A stretch of DNA of 64,000 nucleotides from Sphagnum compactum (taxonomy: Eukaryota; Bryophyta; Sphagnopsida; Sphagnales), in assembly GCA_965153455.1 (NCBI GenBank), contig OZ234499.1, positions 15,496,271-15,560,270 of the forward strand. The letters run 5' to 3'. The position numbers and the translations under genes were made by a program. Positions 10,094-21,329 of this stretch are shown here, piece by piece. Under the pieces are notes generated by a model. That model had not been told where the DNA came from, did no database searches, and saw nothing but the letters and a program-made list of their open reading frames with translations. The stretch's first letter is position 1, and each line of letters opens with the position of its first letter.

Positions 10094-13000
10094 CTTGAGT
10101 TCTTTGTATAAATCTCTTCAGTGCAAGGTTTGAATTGATCTCCGAGAATTATCTGCATGGGTGGGGGGGTGCCAGTGCGAATGAGGCTACAAAAGCAGAA
10201 TTCATTAAGATGGAGGCAGATGCAGAACAAATGGACAAACAGGCAGAAGAAGCAATCTCTGTGTTTTTAGCGGAAAAGAGAAGGACAGAGTCTCCTGGGG
10301 TTGATGTGGATGCCAATCTTTTGCCAGAGTGGAAAGGCAAGGTGATGCTTCTTAACCAGGCTGGACCTGTGCGGCAACCACCACAGTCAGTTTATGACCA
10401 GCTTGACCACTTCAACAATGCTTATCAGCTTGGGAAACTGCTGCGAAAGTGCAGGGACCCTGATTTTTTCTCTGAGGTTACAGGCATCCAGGTAGTATAT
10501 ACAATATATGTACAGGCATAATACATCTGTGCTCTTTGCTTCATCAGGATTGCATAGATTACAGGATGACAATGCAAGCTTAAGGATTAGTCTGGCAGCA
10601 TTTTCTTTTGTGAGGACATAGTAAATTCAAGAGAAACTCCAGTTTCTTGGCTATGTGTATGTAGTAACATGCCTCGTATGTTGTGGGATTCAGAAACTAC
10701 AACAGGCTTGGCCATGGTTACAGAAGATTGTGGTCCGGGAACCTGAGGTGGTGGCCTGTCTACCTCCAGCTTGGCAGGCATGTCCTCTCTCTCATTCTGT
10801 GCAGTCTGGTTGGTGATATAGTTCTTTTTTCTGCTGCTTTTGTTTGCAAGAATTTGAGGGCATTGTAGTCTTCAAAATTCTGTTTGCAAATCTTGGGTTT
10901 TAAATTGCTGTTAATCAGTGTTTCGTCTTTGGAAACCATGTGGAGCTTTGTGTAGATCAGTGCTAACTTAGGCTTTTCTTCTATTTTGCTCTTTGGGTCT
11001 GCTGGCTTTTCTTCTATTGCACTCTTTGGGTCTGCTGCCTCCCTTGGTGTCAGCTGAAGGCTCATCTCTTTTATTGCACTTCCTCTGTCCTCTCATTGCT
11101 GTAACCATACTCATGAGGAGGGTTTAGCCAAAAAGGGGACTTTGCAAAGTGCAAAGACGGACTGGTTGCTGCAGAGGACTTTGTGCTCTTTTTAATATTG
11201 TAGGTGCAGAGCCCCACAGAGTGTGAGCCTCCTTGTTACCCAACAAGTGATATTGTCATACAAGTCAAGGAGAAATTATTTATAACCCATTCGATGACCC
11301 ATTTGATGGATGACCATTTGGTGACTGGGGATGATGATGGAACAGTGTGAGCTACTGTACATGCATGAAGGGGTTCAACCAACTGGTCGGAAACTGTCAT
11401 TGGACCTTGTGAAGCTTCGATCAAACTTACATCAGGTGCCATTCATGTTCATAGTTCCTGTCCAGGCCCTATTTGGGGCTCTATGTTTGCTTAGTCTTCT
11501 GAGGACCCACATTTTTTGCATATCAAAATTCATGGCATTGAGTTTTCCAGACAGGTTTTCAGTATTGAGCTTTCCAGAACTTTATATGGTTTTTTGTGGG
11601 GTAATATACCTATCCAGGTGGTTACTGAAATGGAACCCAGCAGAGAGGGGGAGGTGGAAGCCATCGTGGGCTTCCTATCTCGTAAGCTTGCTGCAACAAA
11701 GAGTGCTGTTCGTTCACGGGCCCGTCGATGCTTTGCTGGTCTTTTCTCTCCCTCGCTTCAAACTTCTGAGACGCCAGCTGCGTCTCACCCTTCTTCACCT
11801 CGAGATTCAAAGCGGCCAGACAATACACTTGGAGGATTAGGCAGATGGCCAGGGGGTTCTTCTTCTACTGATACTGCAGTTCCAGTTCACACAAGGAAAT
11901 CAGCAGGGACCACCACTACAAGCTATAGTTCAACCCATTTGTCACCTGGTGTCTCTCCAGGTGTGAGCCATACAGTCACACACACTGATAATCATCGTGA
12001 CAGAATGAGAGCAGGATACCCAAGTGCAGGTACAGAGGATGACACTTCATGGCTTCATTTAGTGGAGAAACTTCCGACAGGCCCTAGGCTCATCTCTGCT
12101 GTCTTGCCTGCTGTCTGGTTGGCCTTGCAACAAGAAACTTCGATCAGGGTGGTAAGTTTGTCTCATCATACAGAGTTGGGTATTGAGATTGTGTATATAT
12201 CTTGGGGCTCCACATTATCTTCTGTCTGCACAATTGGCTCATGGCAGTGCCAGTATTGCTTCAAACTGTTGAAAATTCATTTGGGTGTTTGCTGCAAATC
12301 CAGGTGATAGCCTACTTGAACTTCTTGAAAAAGCACTCGCCAACTCTTCCATCATGGCGATCTCTTGCTTGCGGTCTTGCTGTGTTTGTGACACAGAGAA
12401 GAATGCTCACTAGCAGCCTCCTGTCAGCACCACTGGCAGCCTTACCCAATACTTTTGATGCCAACACTGTAAAACCAGATCATCGTGCAGGAATTGTGGA
12501 TCTGATCTTAGGATCTCTCTGCGAGGCTCTGGAAGTTGGCACAGTAGCAGATGCAGGCTTTGAAGAGCTCACACCTTCAGCATCACCATTTGTCACTTTT
12601 GTCTCACCGCAGTACCGGAATAATGAACATGTTGTGCAGCGTGTGAGTCTGCACAAAGTGATGGTAGATGCTGCACTGGAAGTGATATCTCAGCTTGCCT
12701 GTGAGGAAGGCCTTGGTAGCAGAGAAAAGCCTGGGTTCTTACGGCTGTTGAACCTCCTCTTCCCAGATGCAATTGGTTCTGTTGCATGGCTTGAAGGAAG
12801 AGATGGATTGAAATTGCCTTTGCTTTCAGAGGTGCAGGCAAATGTTTTTGCAAGGAGCAAAGTGCCAAGGCTGATTACAGCAGGTTATATATCCCTTTTT
12901 GTACTCGTGGACTCTATTCTGCAAAGTGTATTAGACACGGTGGTAGCCCCTCAGGATAGTATTTCAGTGCACTAAACCCTAAACTCTAAACCCTGTGGGC

Positions 13001-16000
13001 TTTTCAGGGCTGGCAGCTTTATCACTTGGAGCAAAGCTTGACCTGTGTGAGAATTTTGGTCTGTCTTCAGCAGCTATAACAGCCCTCCTCCAAGAGCTGG
13101 ATGCTGTATCTCTAGCCAGGTGACAAACACTTACAGGAATAGGAGCACCCACAGTCTTCTCACTGGCAGTCATGTGTCTTTGGGTTCTAATGTCAGGTTT
13201 GAGGACAAAATTGCCTTTGGTTCTCTTCAGTCTGTTGCCTCTCTGAGTTGTCATTCAGATAGTGGACTCTTTCTCTTTCTCTACAGTGGAATTCTTATAC
13301 TGCAGACTTATGTCCAATTATGGGTCTTTGGGTTCCATTGAGACACAGTCTAATTTCAAGGTTTGAGGAGAAGCACCTTTTTTTTCTCTTCAGTCTGTTG
13401 GGTCTCTGAATTGTCAACCAGAAAGCCTACAGTTTCTCTTTTCAATACTGGATATGAATATCAAATTATGGGTCTTTGGGTTCCATTGGGACAGCCTAGA
13501 ACCAATGCTGGGAGCAAGGGGATTATTCTCAAAGCAGCGAGCCAAGAAGCTACAGAATTGTGTCAGCACATTGATGCAACCTGGCAGCCCTTGTGGTTTT
13601 CAATTCCTGAGGTACATTGTGCTGATCAAATGTGTTAAGGCCATCATCACTCTCTCGCCAAGTGATTGAGCTCAACTTGACTGTAGTTGGTTATCTTCTT
13701 CATCTCTCCCTTACTCTTATTTCAAATAGCCATCTCCTGTTGTGGTCATGGATGCACCTGGTGTTGGGCCATGCATTTTACTGAAATTGTAGTTAGTTTG
13801 AGTATTTTTTAGTGTTCTTCCACTTAATCCAAGTGTTGGGTTGCCAGCAACCTGGAGGTCTTGGCTGCAGGCAGTGAGTCTACTGAGCGACAAGCTCAGC
13901 AAGTGGTGCCACCATTAGGGTTGGGTGAGGCTGAAGATGTTGCTAGAATGGACACAGATGAACCCAATTCAGATATTGGCAATCAATTGTCATATCGAGT
14001 ATATCAGTGGCTAAGCCCATGGGTTGATGAAGAAGCAACTGGTAGCAATGATGCTGTCTATCACAGCACAGGGATTGGAGACCATGCAGCAGCATATGTG
14101 GCTTTTCGACAAAGATTGCATCAGACCTTGCTCTGCGGTGTGAAGAGTGGGTTGTGGTTTGATATGACTCGGCATGTTGATGTATGTCTTGAGCTATCAA
14201 GGAAAGGAGATGGATCCATCCTGAACAAGAATTTCATATCACTTGGGCTTCCTATTCTCTTCCTTTTCACCCAGTTCAGAATTGGAAAATCTCAACAGGA
14301 TTTGGATGATTTAGTTACATTGATTCATCATGGGGTTGACTTCACAATGAAACGTGCAAGCTCTGAGGAATCACAGAGTCTTCTAGCCCGGGTTTCGTAT
14401 ATTCTAGGGAAGTTTCTGCAACCTGTAGGCAGGCAAACTTTAGAGGATGTCAGTGTAGAAGGGGAGAAAGCGTCAATTACTGGAGTAGACCTGTTTGTTT
14501 TAAAGAATTTGGTAGAGGTGCCCTTGCATAGTTTTGAGCTGCAGTTACGATCCGCTCTACGTCAAAGGTTGAAGCCTTTGTGGGGGCAGCTCAACACCAG
14601 TTCCCAAGGAGACGAGACACAAGACGTTGAAGTTAAGTTGCTGGGAACTATGACAAGCAAGGTCTTAATGGAGATGGTTGAGTTGCTGAGGGCATGGAGA
14701 TGTAAACATGGTAGCATTCAGCCTGTAGATCTCAGGGGGCAAGTGCAATGGACAGGGTATTGTGCACTGATATTTGAGTTTCTTGCATATCTAGATCCAG
14801 AGTTTGTATCTGCACCCCACTTTAACTCATTATTTGAGGAGCACCCAAGACCACGGAGGAGGATGAGAGAGTCATTCTCTGTTCCAAATCTCGCTCTCAG
14901 ATGGATCATCCATAGAAGCTCTTGGAGTTCAATATCACGGACACTTCAAGGACTCTTGTCTGCATGTCTTGAGGGGGAGAAGGGCAAAGGAACTTTGGAA
15001 AAGCTTGAACACAAGGATATATTTCAAATGCAACATAGTACCTTCCAAGTTCTTTCAGAGGCTGATCTTGTGTTGGAATTTGTGACTGTGTGTTTGCGGC
15101 ATCCACGATCTGTCCTTGGCTGCCGATTGGATGATGATCTGGAACATTTTGTAAGTCACCAGATTGATGATTATTTCCTCTCTACTGAAACTTCTGCTTC
15201 CCTCTATTATGCTTTCTCCAGAAAAATCCAGAAATTCCTTTGCCACAAGTTTGTAAATGTTAGTGTCTCAGGTGCTGGGGAAGAAATGCTGAATCACTTT
15301 CATGTGACATGTGTGGTGCAGAAACCAGAGACAAACATGGTCTTTTTCTCTGTCAATGCTGCTTCAGCACATGCCGCATCGATGTTGGCAGTGGCAGACA
15401 TGATGGCTTTTGGATCCATAAACCCCAGTGCTGAGTTGGATGTGAATGAGAGCCTACGGCCTGCAACAACTGCTCAATCACTGTCATCACCATATCAAGC
15501 TATGAAAGTGCTTATGGCATTTGGTTGTCAGGGATCCCACATCTTGTCCACCATCATTCAGCAGCTGTGAGTAACACTCTCTCGCTACCCGACACAAAAA
15601 AGTTTTCTTGTGCAAATAAAAGTGGGCATTGGGTGATTTTCCTTATTCCTTTGCTTGCCAGTTCTAAGTGAGATTTTTCTTGAATTTTGCAACAGCTATG
15701 TTTAAAGTGGTTTTGTGAAGTGTTTGTGCAATCCCATTTCTCTATATATTGAATCATGAATTTCTGTCTGTTGTTGACTATGAGCTTGTTTGTTGCAACA
15801 GGTACGACTGGGAACAAGGGAGAAACGTTGATGTTTTCCTTCCTTATGACTTAAGGGCAGCCGAAAAGGAGATGGTTGTGAGGGCAGCTGTCAGTGCAGC
15901 AGCTACTGACCTTCTTGGGAGTCTCTACTTAGCATTCCCAGTATCAGTGGGTGCCATTTTGCAAGCCAAGACAGATCAGAAGCTACTGTTGCAGGGTCCA

Positions 16001-18290
16001 ATGCCCTTGACCATAGAAAGGGCAGGCATGAAAAACAGATCTGGCCAGGTTTGACATCCATTTCCTTGCAATTGGTCATGTGCTTTAAGGTTTATATCTG
16101 GTAAGGTTGTCTCACCTGTTTGTACGTGGTTGTTGGATGTTTGTCTTATTGGGTGCAGACATGTGCTCTCAATGGTGTCTTACATCATGCTCTGAGATCG
16201 ATTTGCAATGGCAGTGAAAAGGAAGCCAAATCAGCATATGGTATATACCCATCTCTGTCACTCACTCTCTCACTTGAGATATAGCTCAAGCTTCCCAGGC
16301 ATGTTGTAGAACTTTTTCTTTGATCCTGTACATGGTTTACAACTGTAAATGACATTATGTGATTCTACTTCATGATCTGTTGCAGGATTCTGCCATGACA
16401 TGACCAGACAGCATCCAACCTTGGTTATCCCTCATCTGCCAACTCTCAGTGTTTTGCTCAAGGTAATCAATGCCATCTTTGCTCTGTCTAGATTTTTTCT
16501 GAGTTGCTACTGTTGAAGCTTCTGGCACTTGGTGAACCTAGAAACCCACACACCAAATGGGTTCATGAATCAAGTCAAACTGACCTTCAAAAGTTTCAGC
16601 TGAACTATCAGATGAGAACTCGGACATAAAAAATAGTAGCAACTTGCAAAGGAGACAATATAGCTCATCATAATGTTTTATTGTGTCTGAAGGAATTGCT
16701 ACCACTGGTGAAGCAAGGGGAGTCACAGGTTCGTTCCACAGTTGCCCGTGCGTTTTCTTTGGGTATTGGCCTTTTGGATGCTCTCTGGCCACATCTTCTG
16801 ATGAATCATCAGACAAACGCAGCAGATTCCACAGAGCAAAGCTTCCTGGAGTCAATTTTGAGCTTCTACTTCAAGTTCCTTGAGTGCCTGACGGTGCCTG
16901 ACCGCCCCATCTTCGCAAAAGTGGTGGCAAGATTGGCAGATTTTCTCTGCCATTGTGTGGCAGCAGGAGGCCGCTACAGGGACTTTGTCATTGCTCACCA
17001 AGCCATACTTAGAGCAACTACCCAGATCTTTGGTAAGATCAAGAAACTGGGTTTCCTCCTTGGGATGCTGGACAAGCTGAGTGTGACCCCTTCTGCTCCA
17101 AATTCCTTATTAGGGCTACCAGATGGAACAGCATTGATGGTTGGAGGCTCACTTGGGCCCCCATCTTTCCATTTGGAAGATGTCCTCAAGGTTCGTAGCC
17201 AGCTGTTGCAGTGTATCAGCTGGCAGGGCCCTGCAGTGTGGAAAGATTCAAAGTATGATCTGTATGGCACAGGTCTAAAGTCGTACCGATTTCCATACTA
17301 TTTCATGGTAAGGAACAATACACAACCAGTCCCTGGGCTTTCGCTAGTCTTTTACTGTAGCCATAGCTCCATGAACACACTGTGATTTGCTATGGAAACT
17401 TTGGAGCAGGAGGAGGATGCAGAGGAGGTCAACCTTAATGCAACACTGACTGATCTGGAGCGTGCATCTGCTCGCATGCCTGCAATTCTCTCAGTTCTAG
17501 AAGACTCACTCCTGGAACTCACACAGATCAATGACTCTGATATGCGAGACCGGGCCTACATTCTCCTCGAACGCTTGCTTCTGCACTGTCCAAGGTATGT
17601 ACTAAATTCCTTTCCCACATAGGACGGGTGCCTCAGTGCTAATACACATCAATTCATCAATTCCACTAGTGTGAATTTCTTGCACAGTGTTGGTGGTTTT
17701 CTTGTAGACCTTCATCACAGTGTGCCTGTCTTAGAAATATTTCTGCTGCACAATGGATGGGAGAAATTTGCAAGAGCTTGGTTCTGGCCTGCCCATATAA
17801 GCAGGAAGATTTTGCAGAGGGTTTCAAGATATGGATTCTAAGAGTTTGTACCCTGTTGTGTTGTCTGTCTCAGTGAGCGAAGCGCAGCCAACATTGCACA
17901 GGGCCTAATACGGCAGCTTTCATCATCAAATGTCTCTCTTGCAAAGACAGCAGCTCATCAGGTCTCTCGATTCTTCTACTACTGTGCAGGTATGAAACTC
18001 TTCATAGTCTCATGGTTGATTGACTGCTGGGTTGTATGACTAGTGGATTGTATGTCAATTTGATCAGAATGGAAAAATGTTTCGAAAAATAGGATAAAAG
18101 GCTACTTGTTGTTTGCAACACATATTGCTTTATGCTTCATCATCAAACCAGGGGGGGGGACTGTTGGTGGGGCACAGAGTATCAAGAAACACTGCTAGTG
18201 GAGATGCTGCAGATGGGCCGCTCTGCAACTGATGATCTACAACAGCTGCTGCAGGGTCTCTTCACTGTGGTGGGTGGATCCTCAGCATAG
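3047..18290 (+). CDS. INTS1: Integrator complex subunit 1 (about 36 exons)
   Basis: INTS1 is the large HEAT-like scaffold of Integrator, the nuclear complex that cleaves snRNA and other nascent RNA 3' ends. Exons, by splice sites and phase: 3047-3052, 3236-3931, 4233-4257, 4480-4670, 4798-4932, 5175-5276, 5462-5508, 5743-5797, 5888-5941, 6065-6189, 6373-6589, 6736-6822, 7098-7220, 7517-7569, 7729-7846, 7985-8206, 8626-8736, 8992-9111, 9347-9457, 9552-9626, 9894-10048, 10128-10491, 10694-10777, 11346-11435, 11618-12151, 12304-12883, 13008-13119, 13519-13611, 13848-15566, 15802-16048, 16159-16240, 16386-16462, 16693-17307, 17410-17594, 17874-17989, 18152-18290. The sum is 7,865 nt, one short of a whole number of codons (see the G-run finding), so about 2,621 aa against roughly 2,190 in human. 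Identity rests on collinear resemblance along the whole length. The six-base first exon (Met-Lys) is inferred; an in-frame ATG at 3218 is the alternative. Exons 1 and 28 are the least certain. Confidence 0.9.
3236..3931 (+). other. INTS1: INTS1 exon 2: acidic, low-complexity N-terminal extension with NLS-like and DLN motifs
   Basis: Encodes residues 3-234: a basic cluster RKKAKTRR (about 21-28), a Gly/Asp stretch, then DLNATP (54-59) and DLNAP (63-67), followed by repeated Glu runs, Ala/Pro-rich segments and KEEE blocks. DLNxxP is the second class of EAR motif that recruits TOPLESS-type corepressors in plants. The segment should be disordered. It precedes the conserved domain that begins in exon 3-4, and the metazoan protein has no obvious counterpart that I recall. 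Confidence 0.8.
4480..6822 (+). other. INTS1: INTS1 exons 4-12: conserved N-terminal core
   Basis: Residues about 243-580. Readable blocks that align with animal INTS1 include DLDIIRSVWNAWQQED, SCMYVSKKLPEAFSLPR, LACKLLFRAFAAEPDWP followed by VYLLDLVGSCSWVEDEGCKDF (exons 5-6), and GFEEVRVVGSSMLEGWLNNP (exon 11), which matches the animal WLQNP block. Introns are 90-300 bp. The exon 9 to 10 junction uses a GTATAA donor chosen because it keeps phase 0. Confidence 0.85.
6649..6672. repeat. Telomere-like TTTAGGG tract in INTS1 intron 11
   Basis: GGTTTAGGGTTTAGG followed by TTTTAAACC; about two plant telomere units, close to the acceptor of exon 12. Confidence 0.6.
8224..8242. repeat. Telomere-like CCCTAAA tract in INTS1 intron 16
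   Basis: Nearly three perfect CCCTAAA units starting 18 bp after the exon 16 donor. Confidence 0.7.
9811..9836. repeat. CCCTGAA variant telomere-like tract in INTS1 intron 20
   Basis: Three to four units of AACCCTG, a one-base variant of the plant telomere unit, 58 bp before exon 21. Confidence 0.6.
10059..10091. repeat. (TC)n microsatellite in INTS1 intron 21
   Basis: About 16 uninterrupted TC dinucleotides just after the exon 21 donor; they also supply most of the pyrimidine content of this 79-bp intron. Confidence 0.9.
12972..12994. repeat. Telomere-like CCCTAAA tract in INTS1 intron 26
   Basis: Three units with one substitution (CTAAACCCTAAACTCTAAACC), 14 bp upstream of the exon 27 acceptor. 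Confidence 0.65.
13197..13498. repeat. Diverged tandem duplication in INTS1 intron 27
   Basis: Two copies of about 150 bp. Each starts GTTTGAGGA, contains TCTCTTCAGTCTGTTG and TCTCTGA.TTGTCA, and ends ATTATGGGTCTTTGGGTTCC followed by ATTG.GAC. The first copy runs about 13197-13343 and the second about 13361-13492. A fragment of the last block also occurs at about 13175-13187. Confidence 0.7.
13848..15566 (+). other. INTS1: INTS1 exon 29: largest exon
   Basis: A single open exon of 1,719 bp, about residues 1562-2134. It encodes alpha-helical sequence typical of the C-terminal half of INTS1, with the HRSSWSSISRTLQGLL block near the middle and FGCQGSHILSTIIQQL at the end. The acceptor is TTGCCAG at 13841-13847; it joins exon 27 or 28 in phase 2 and exon 30 in phase 2. 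Confidence 0.85.
15802..18290 (+). other. INTS1: INTS1 exons 30-36: C-terminal segment
   Basis: Encodes YDWEQGRNVDVF, the CHDMTRQHPTLVIPHLP block (animal equivalent: LAVAHPLLLLRHLP), FSLGIGLLDALWPHL, and the long exon 33 with PDRPIFAKVVARLADFLC. Exon 34 carries LERASARMPAILSVLEDSL, equivalent to the animal MSRRRPEILSFF block. The last exon ends LLQGLFTVVGGSSA and a TAG at 18288-18290. Exon 33's acceptor has a weak pyrimidine tract (TTTATTGTGTCTGAAG). Confidence 0.82.
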
Positions 18291-20898
18291 ACAAAACTAA
18301 TGAAAAAATGAAATGTCTGACTGAAGCAAAAGAGGTTAAGCAGACTTTGACTCCTTCAATTCTTCACACTCAAATCGGCAACTATTACGATTACATGGTC
18401 AGTTAGTATGAGCTCCATTATGTAAACATGGAAGTTGAAAAATGGAACCCACTTAGGAGAAAGTCAGGAAAGACAAAGAGAAAAACAATCATTGTAGTTG
18501 TAAATCTCTACACAAGCCAGAAGATGGTGCACATTTTGAACCTCAATTTCAGGAAACAAAAAAGGTAAGTATCTCAGCAGCTCAAAACATGCTATAGATA
18601 TCCATGGAAATCTCTGTTAGCAAGTCAAGATGTCTGTGAGATGTCTGCAATCCAATACAGACAGGTTAGACAGGTTAGTTCACAGAACTGGGAGAAAGTA
18701 GAATTGAGCCTTTCAAGGAGGTAAACCGCTGCAAATGAGACATGGAAATGCAATTTGGCTTTGTGAGGTGTATGAAAACCATCTGGTAATAGTACCCTCA
18801 TTTAATCAAACCTCAAATCCTTCATATCAAGGTCTTGTAACAATGAGGCGTAGTCCAAAGGCAAGGTAGACCAAGGTGACTATGGTGAGGTTGTTGGAAG
18901 GAAGGAGACAACATGCCCATTGTCAAGCTCAAATCCTTCATATCAAGGTCTTGCAACAATGAGACTTGCCCACAAGCCAATTTAGGATGTTAGTAATCCC
19001 GTAGATTGGGATGTAACAAAAGCTTCACTAGATTAGTATTAGGCCAAAAGTTGGCAACCTACCAACAAAATGAATGTGATGATAATCTCCATTTTCATTT
19101 AATGCGTTCTTTATAGCAATCACACATGAATAAATTATAAATGATTTGCCATGCTATTCTTGGACACAATATGGTCGATCATCTTCCCTTCTAGAAAATT
19201 GTCCACACATGAGAAGAGGAGTAATTTTAACTTGGCAATGTGAGAGGTCTTATCGTTATAAACTTTAAAGTCATCAATGAAAACTCATAAAAGGAGGCTC
19301 AATAATAATTCAAATTTTTTTTTTATCACACATTGTATCGTCCTTGGGGCTAACAATGGCCAGATGTATTACTATTCTAACAAAATGTTCCCCATGGTGC
19401 GGTGAATGCAATCTTCAATTGGTTTTACAATGCAATTTTTGTTTGATAGTAATTTTTTGTACCCATCCCTATATCAAGGACATGATTTAACACAAATTAA
19501 ATTAAGAAATCGAAATGTTTATAAATGAATTTTGATCAAGAATTTTCTTAAGACAAGTCAAATGATCACATTCAATGTTGCTTTGAAATGCTTTTGAACT
19601 TAAATTATTTTGAATGATTTTTATGAAAAAGATAGATGAACCAAACTAGTTGCAAGTGGGTTCCATATTGATGTTAAGTTGGTGCAAGACCCAAGGACAT
19701 GAAAATTGCCAATGGAACCCAATGAATTCAGGTGCACAATTTTGTGTGGTTGCAAAGATTTCACATTTAGATTTTATCATATGGGTGAATAGAAGTTATA
19801 TTGGTTCATTTTAGGTAGATGTGAAACTCCCGACAGTCCCTAGCATGTTTTTATATATTATTCATATGGATATGGTTTAAATTCTAAGATTTCATTAGTG
19901 TAATTTTTGATTATTATAATTTCACTCACTTATGAAACCTTTTAAAACTAAGTGAAAACCCATATTGAAAATTGTTGTTGTTTAGTTAGTATGGTGAAAT
20001 CACTTTGGAACTCCTAAAAGAAAAACCTATAAAGTCCATAGGAATAAAAGCCCACTTTATAAGATATTTCAATGATGTACACATTGGGCATAGAAATTTA
20101 AACAAATACAAAGAAATTCATTTGAAAAGGACTTTTGAAAATAAGGTCCAATTCTAACCTTTCTAAAGTTCATAACTACCATTTGGTTAAGGTTTCACAA
20201 AACAAGATTTCACACTTAACTTTATTATTTCATTCTTCAACCCATTTAGTCCCTATAAACCATTTGGTGTGAAATTTAATATGAATTCTTGAATTTTTTA
20301 ACAATCCAACCAATTGATCAATCCATATTTTTTACTTCAAAAGTTCATTATTGATAACGAATGCATTATTTTCAAAAAATAATTGTGCAAATCTCTTCAT
20401 AATCAAACTATTAGTTTAGAATGAGTGATCATTTAATGTATTGAAAATTAAATTATTCACCATAAGCATTTAAACACGAAGCACCTTGTAGAAATTACCA
20501 CTATGACACCAAAAATGAGCCACTATAGCTTGCATTCACCCATCTAGATGATGCATTTGAGAATTGAGAGGCACATTATGGAAAGAGATTGAAAACCATT
20601 CAACCACCAAAAAAAAAATGTTTGGGTTTTGCAACACACATACTCACAAATTTCCTCACTATTATAAAAGAATTAAGGTCACATAGCACACTTGAGTACT
20701 ACACCGCACATACTTGCAAAAATTTTAGAAGTTAACTAAAAGATAACTTGGAAAAAAAATGTCACATGATTCATGAGTATCAATAATAGCCATTACCAAC
20801 ACCATCTACCAACAAAGGATAAAACAATTCAATGGTCATCATAAGTGTCAACTCCTAAGAAAGGAAAAATTAATTGTGCAAGGAAAGACAATTTTAGG
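18291..20898. other. Gene-free AT-rich stretch downstream of INTS1
   Basis: The first few hundred bases should contain the INTS1 3' UTR and polyadenylation signals. From about 19000 on the sequence is strongly AT-rich with no open frame of coding character and no recognised family. A 38-bp motif (TCAAATCCTTCATATCAAGG...) occurs twice, at 18814-18850 and 18927-18965. Confidence 0.6.
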
Positions 20899-21090
20899 AT
20901 TTTTAAGTGTTGGCAATGTGTTTGAGTTTAAGATCAAGGACAAATTTTGTTTCTAGATTTTTAATGTTGGCAATGTGTTTGAGTTTAAGAGCTAGGACAA
21001 AGTTTTGTTTCTAGATTTTTAATGTTGGCAATGTTAATTAAAGCAAGGATAGTAATTGAATTTTTTTAATGTTGGCAAGAGGCAAGTTCT
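20899..21090. repeat. Short tandem repeat around TTTTTAATGTTGGCAATG
   Basis: Three to four copies of a roughly 60-bp unit (ATTTTTAATGTTGGCAATG, then GTTTGAGTTTAAGA, then AGGACAAA.TTTTGTTTCTAG) begin near 20899, 20958 and 21016, with a degenerate copy near 21065. It lies just upstream of the hAT relic and may be its subterminal repeat, but that is a guess. Confidence 0.6.
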
Positions 21091-21329
21091 AAAGCATGGA
21101 CAATTTGCTTGATCAAATTCAAGCTCAAGTTGGAAAACATGAATAACTACATAATTTTGAATAACTATTGATTTAATTAGTTTTTTTCATTTAGGTTTGC
21201 ATGGGCCATTTTGCCAATTGTTGTAAATATTAAATGCCCTATAGTTGATGTCAAAAATTTATTAAATACTTGATTTGGTTAGCAATTTCATACTTACACA
21301 TCTAAACTTCAAGTAATTATCCCTTCAAC

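Larger units (their letters stand above)
8626..10491 (+). other. INTS1: INTS1 exons 17-22: central conserved segment
   Basis: Residues about 753-1064. Exon 17 ends ...LLFMEEPE and exon 18 resumes VYFPHGDG, collinear with the animal block around YYPP. Exon 19 carries VWRAAKLEKHMEN; exon 21 carries MYWRAALVVLIVAVFNPGTI, close to the animal YWKAWPLLLVVAAFNPENIG block; exon 22 carries VYDQLDHFNNAYQLGKLLRK and CRDPDF. These matches fix the frame of this middle part. Confidence 0.85.

Noticed and set aside
11203-11333. Open stretch after TTGTAG reading VQSPTECEPPCYP in INTS1 intron 23
   Set aside because: It ends in a stop (GTG TGA) just before exon 24 would start, and it has no counterpart in the family; the GC-AG intron explains the region better.
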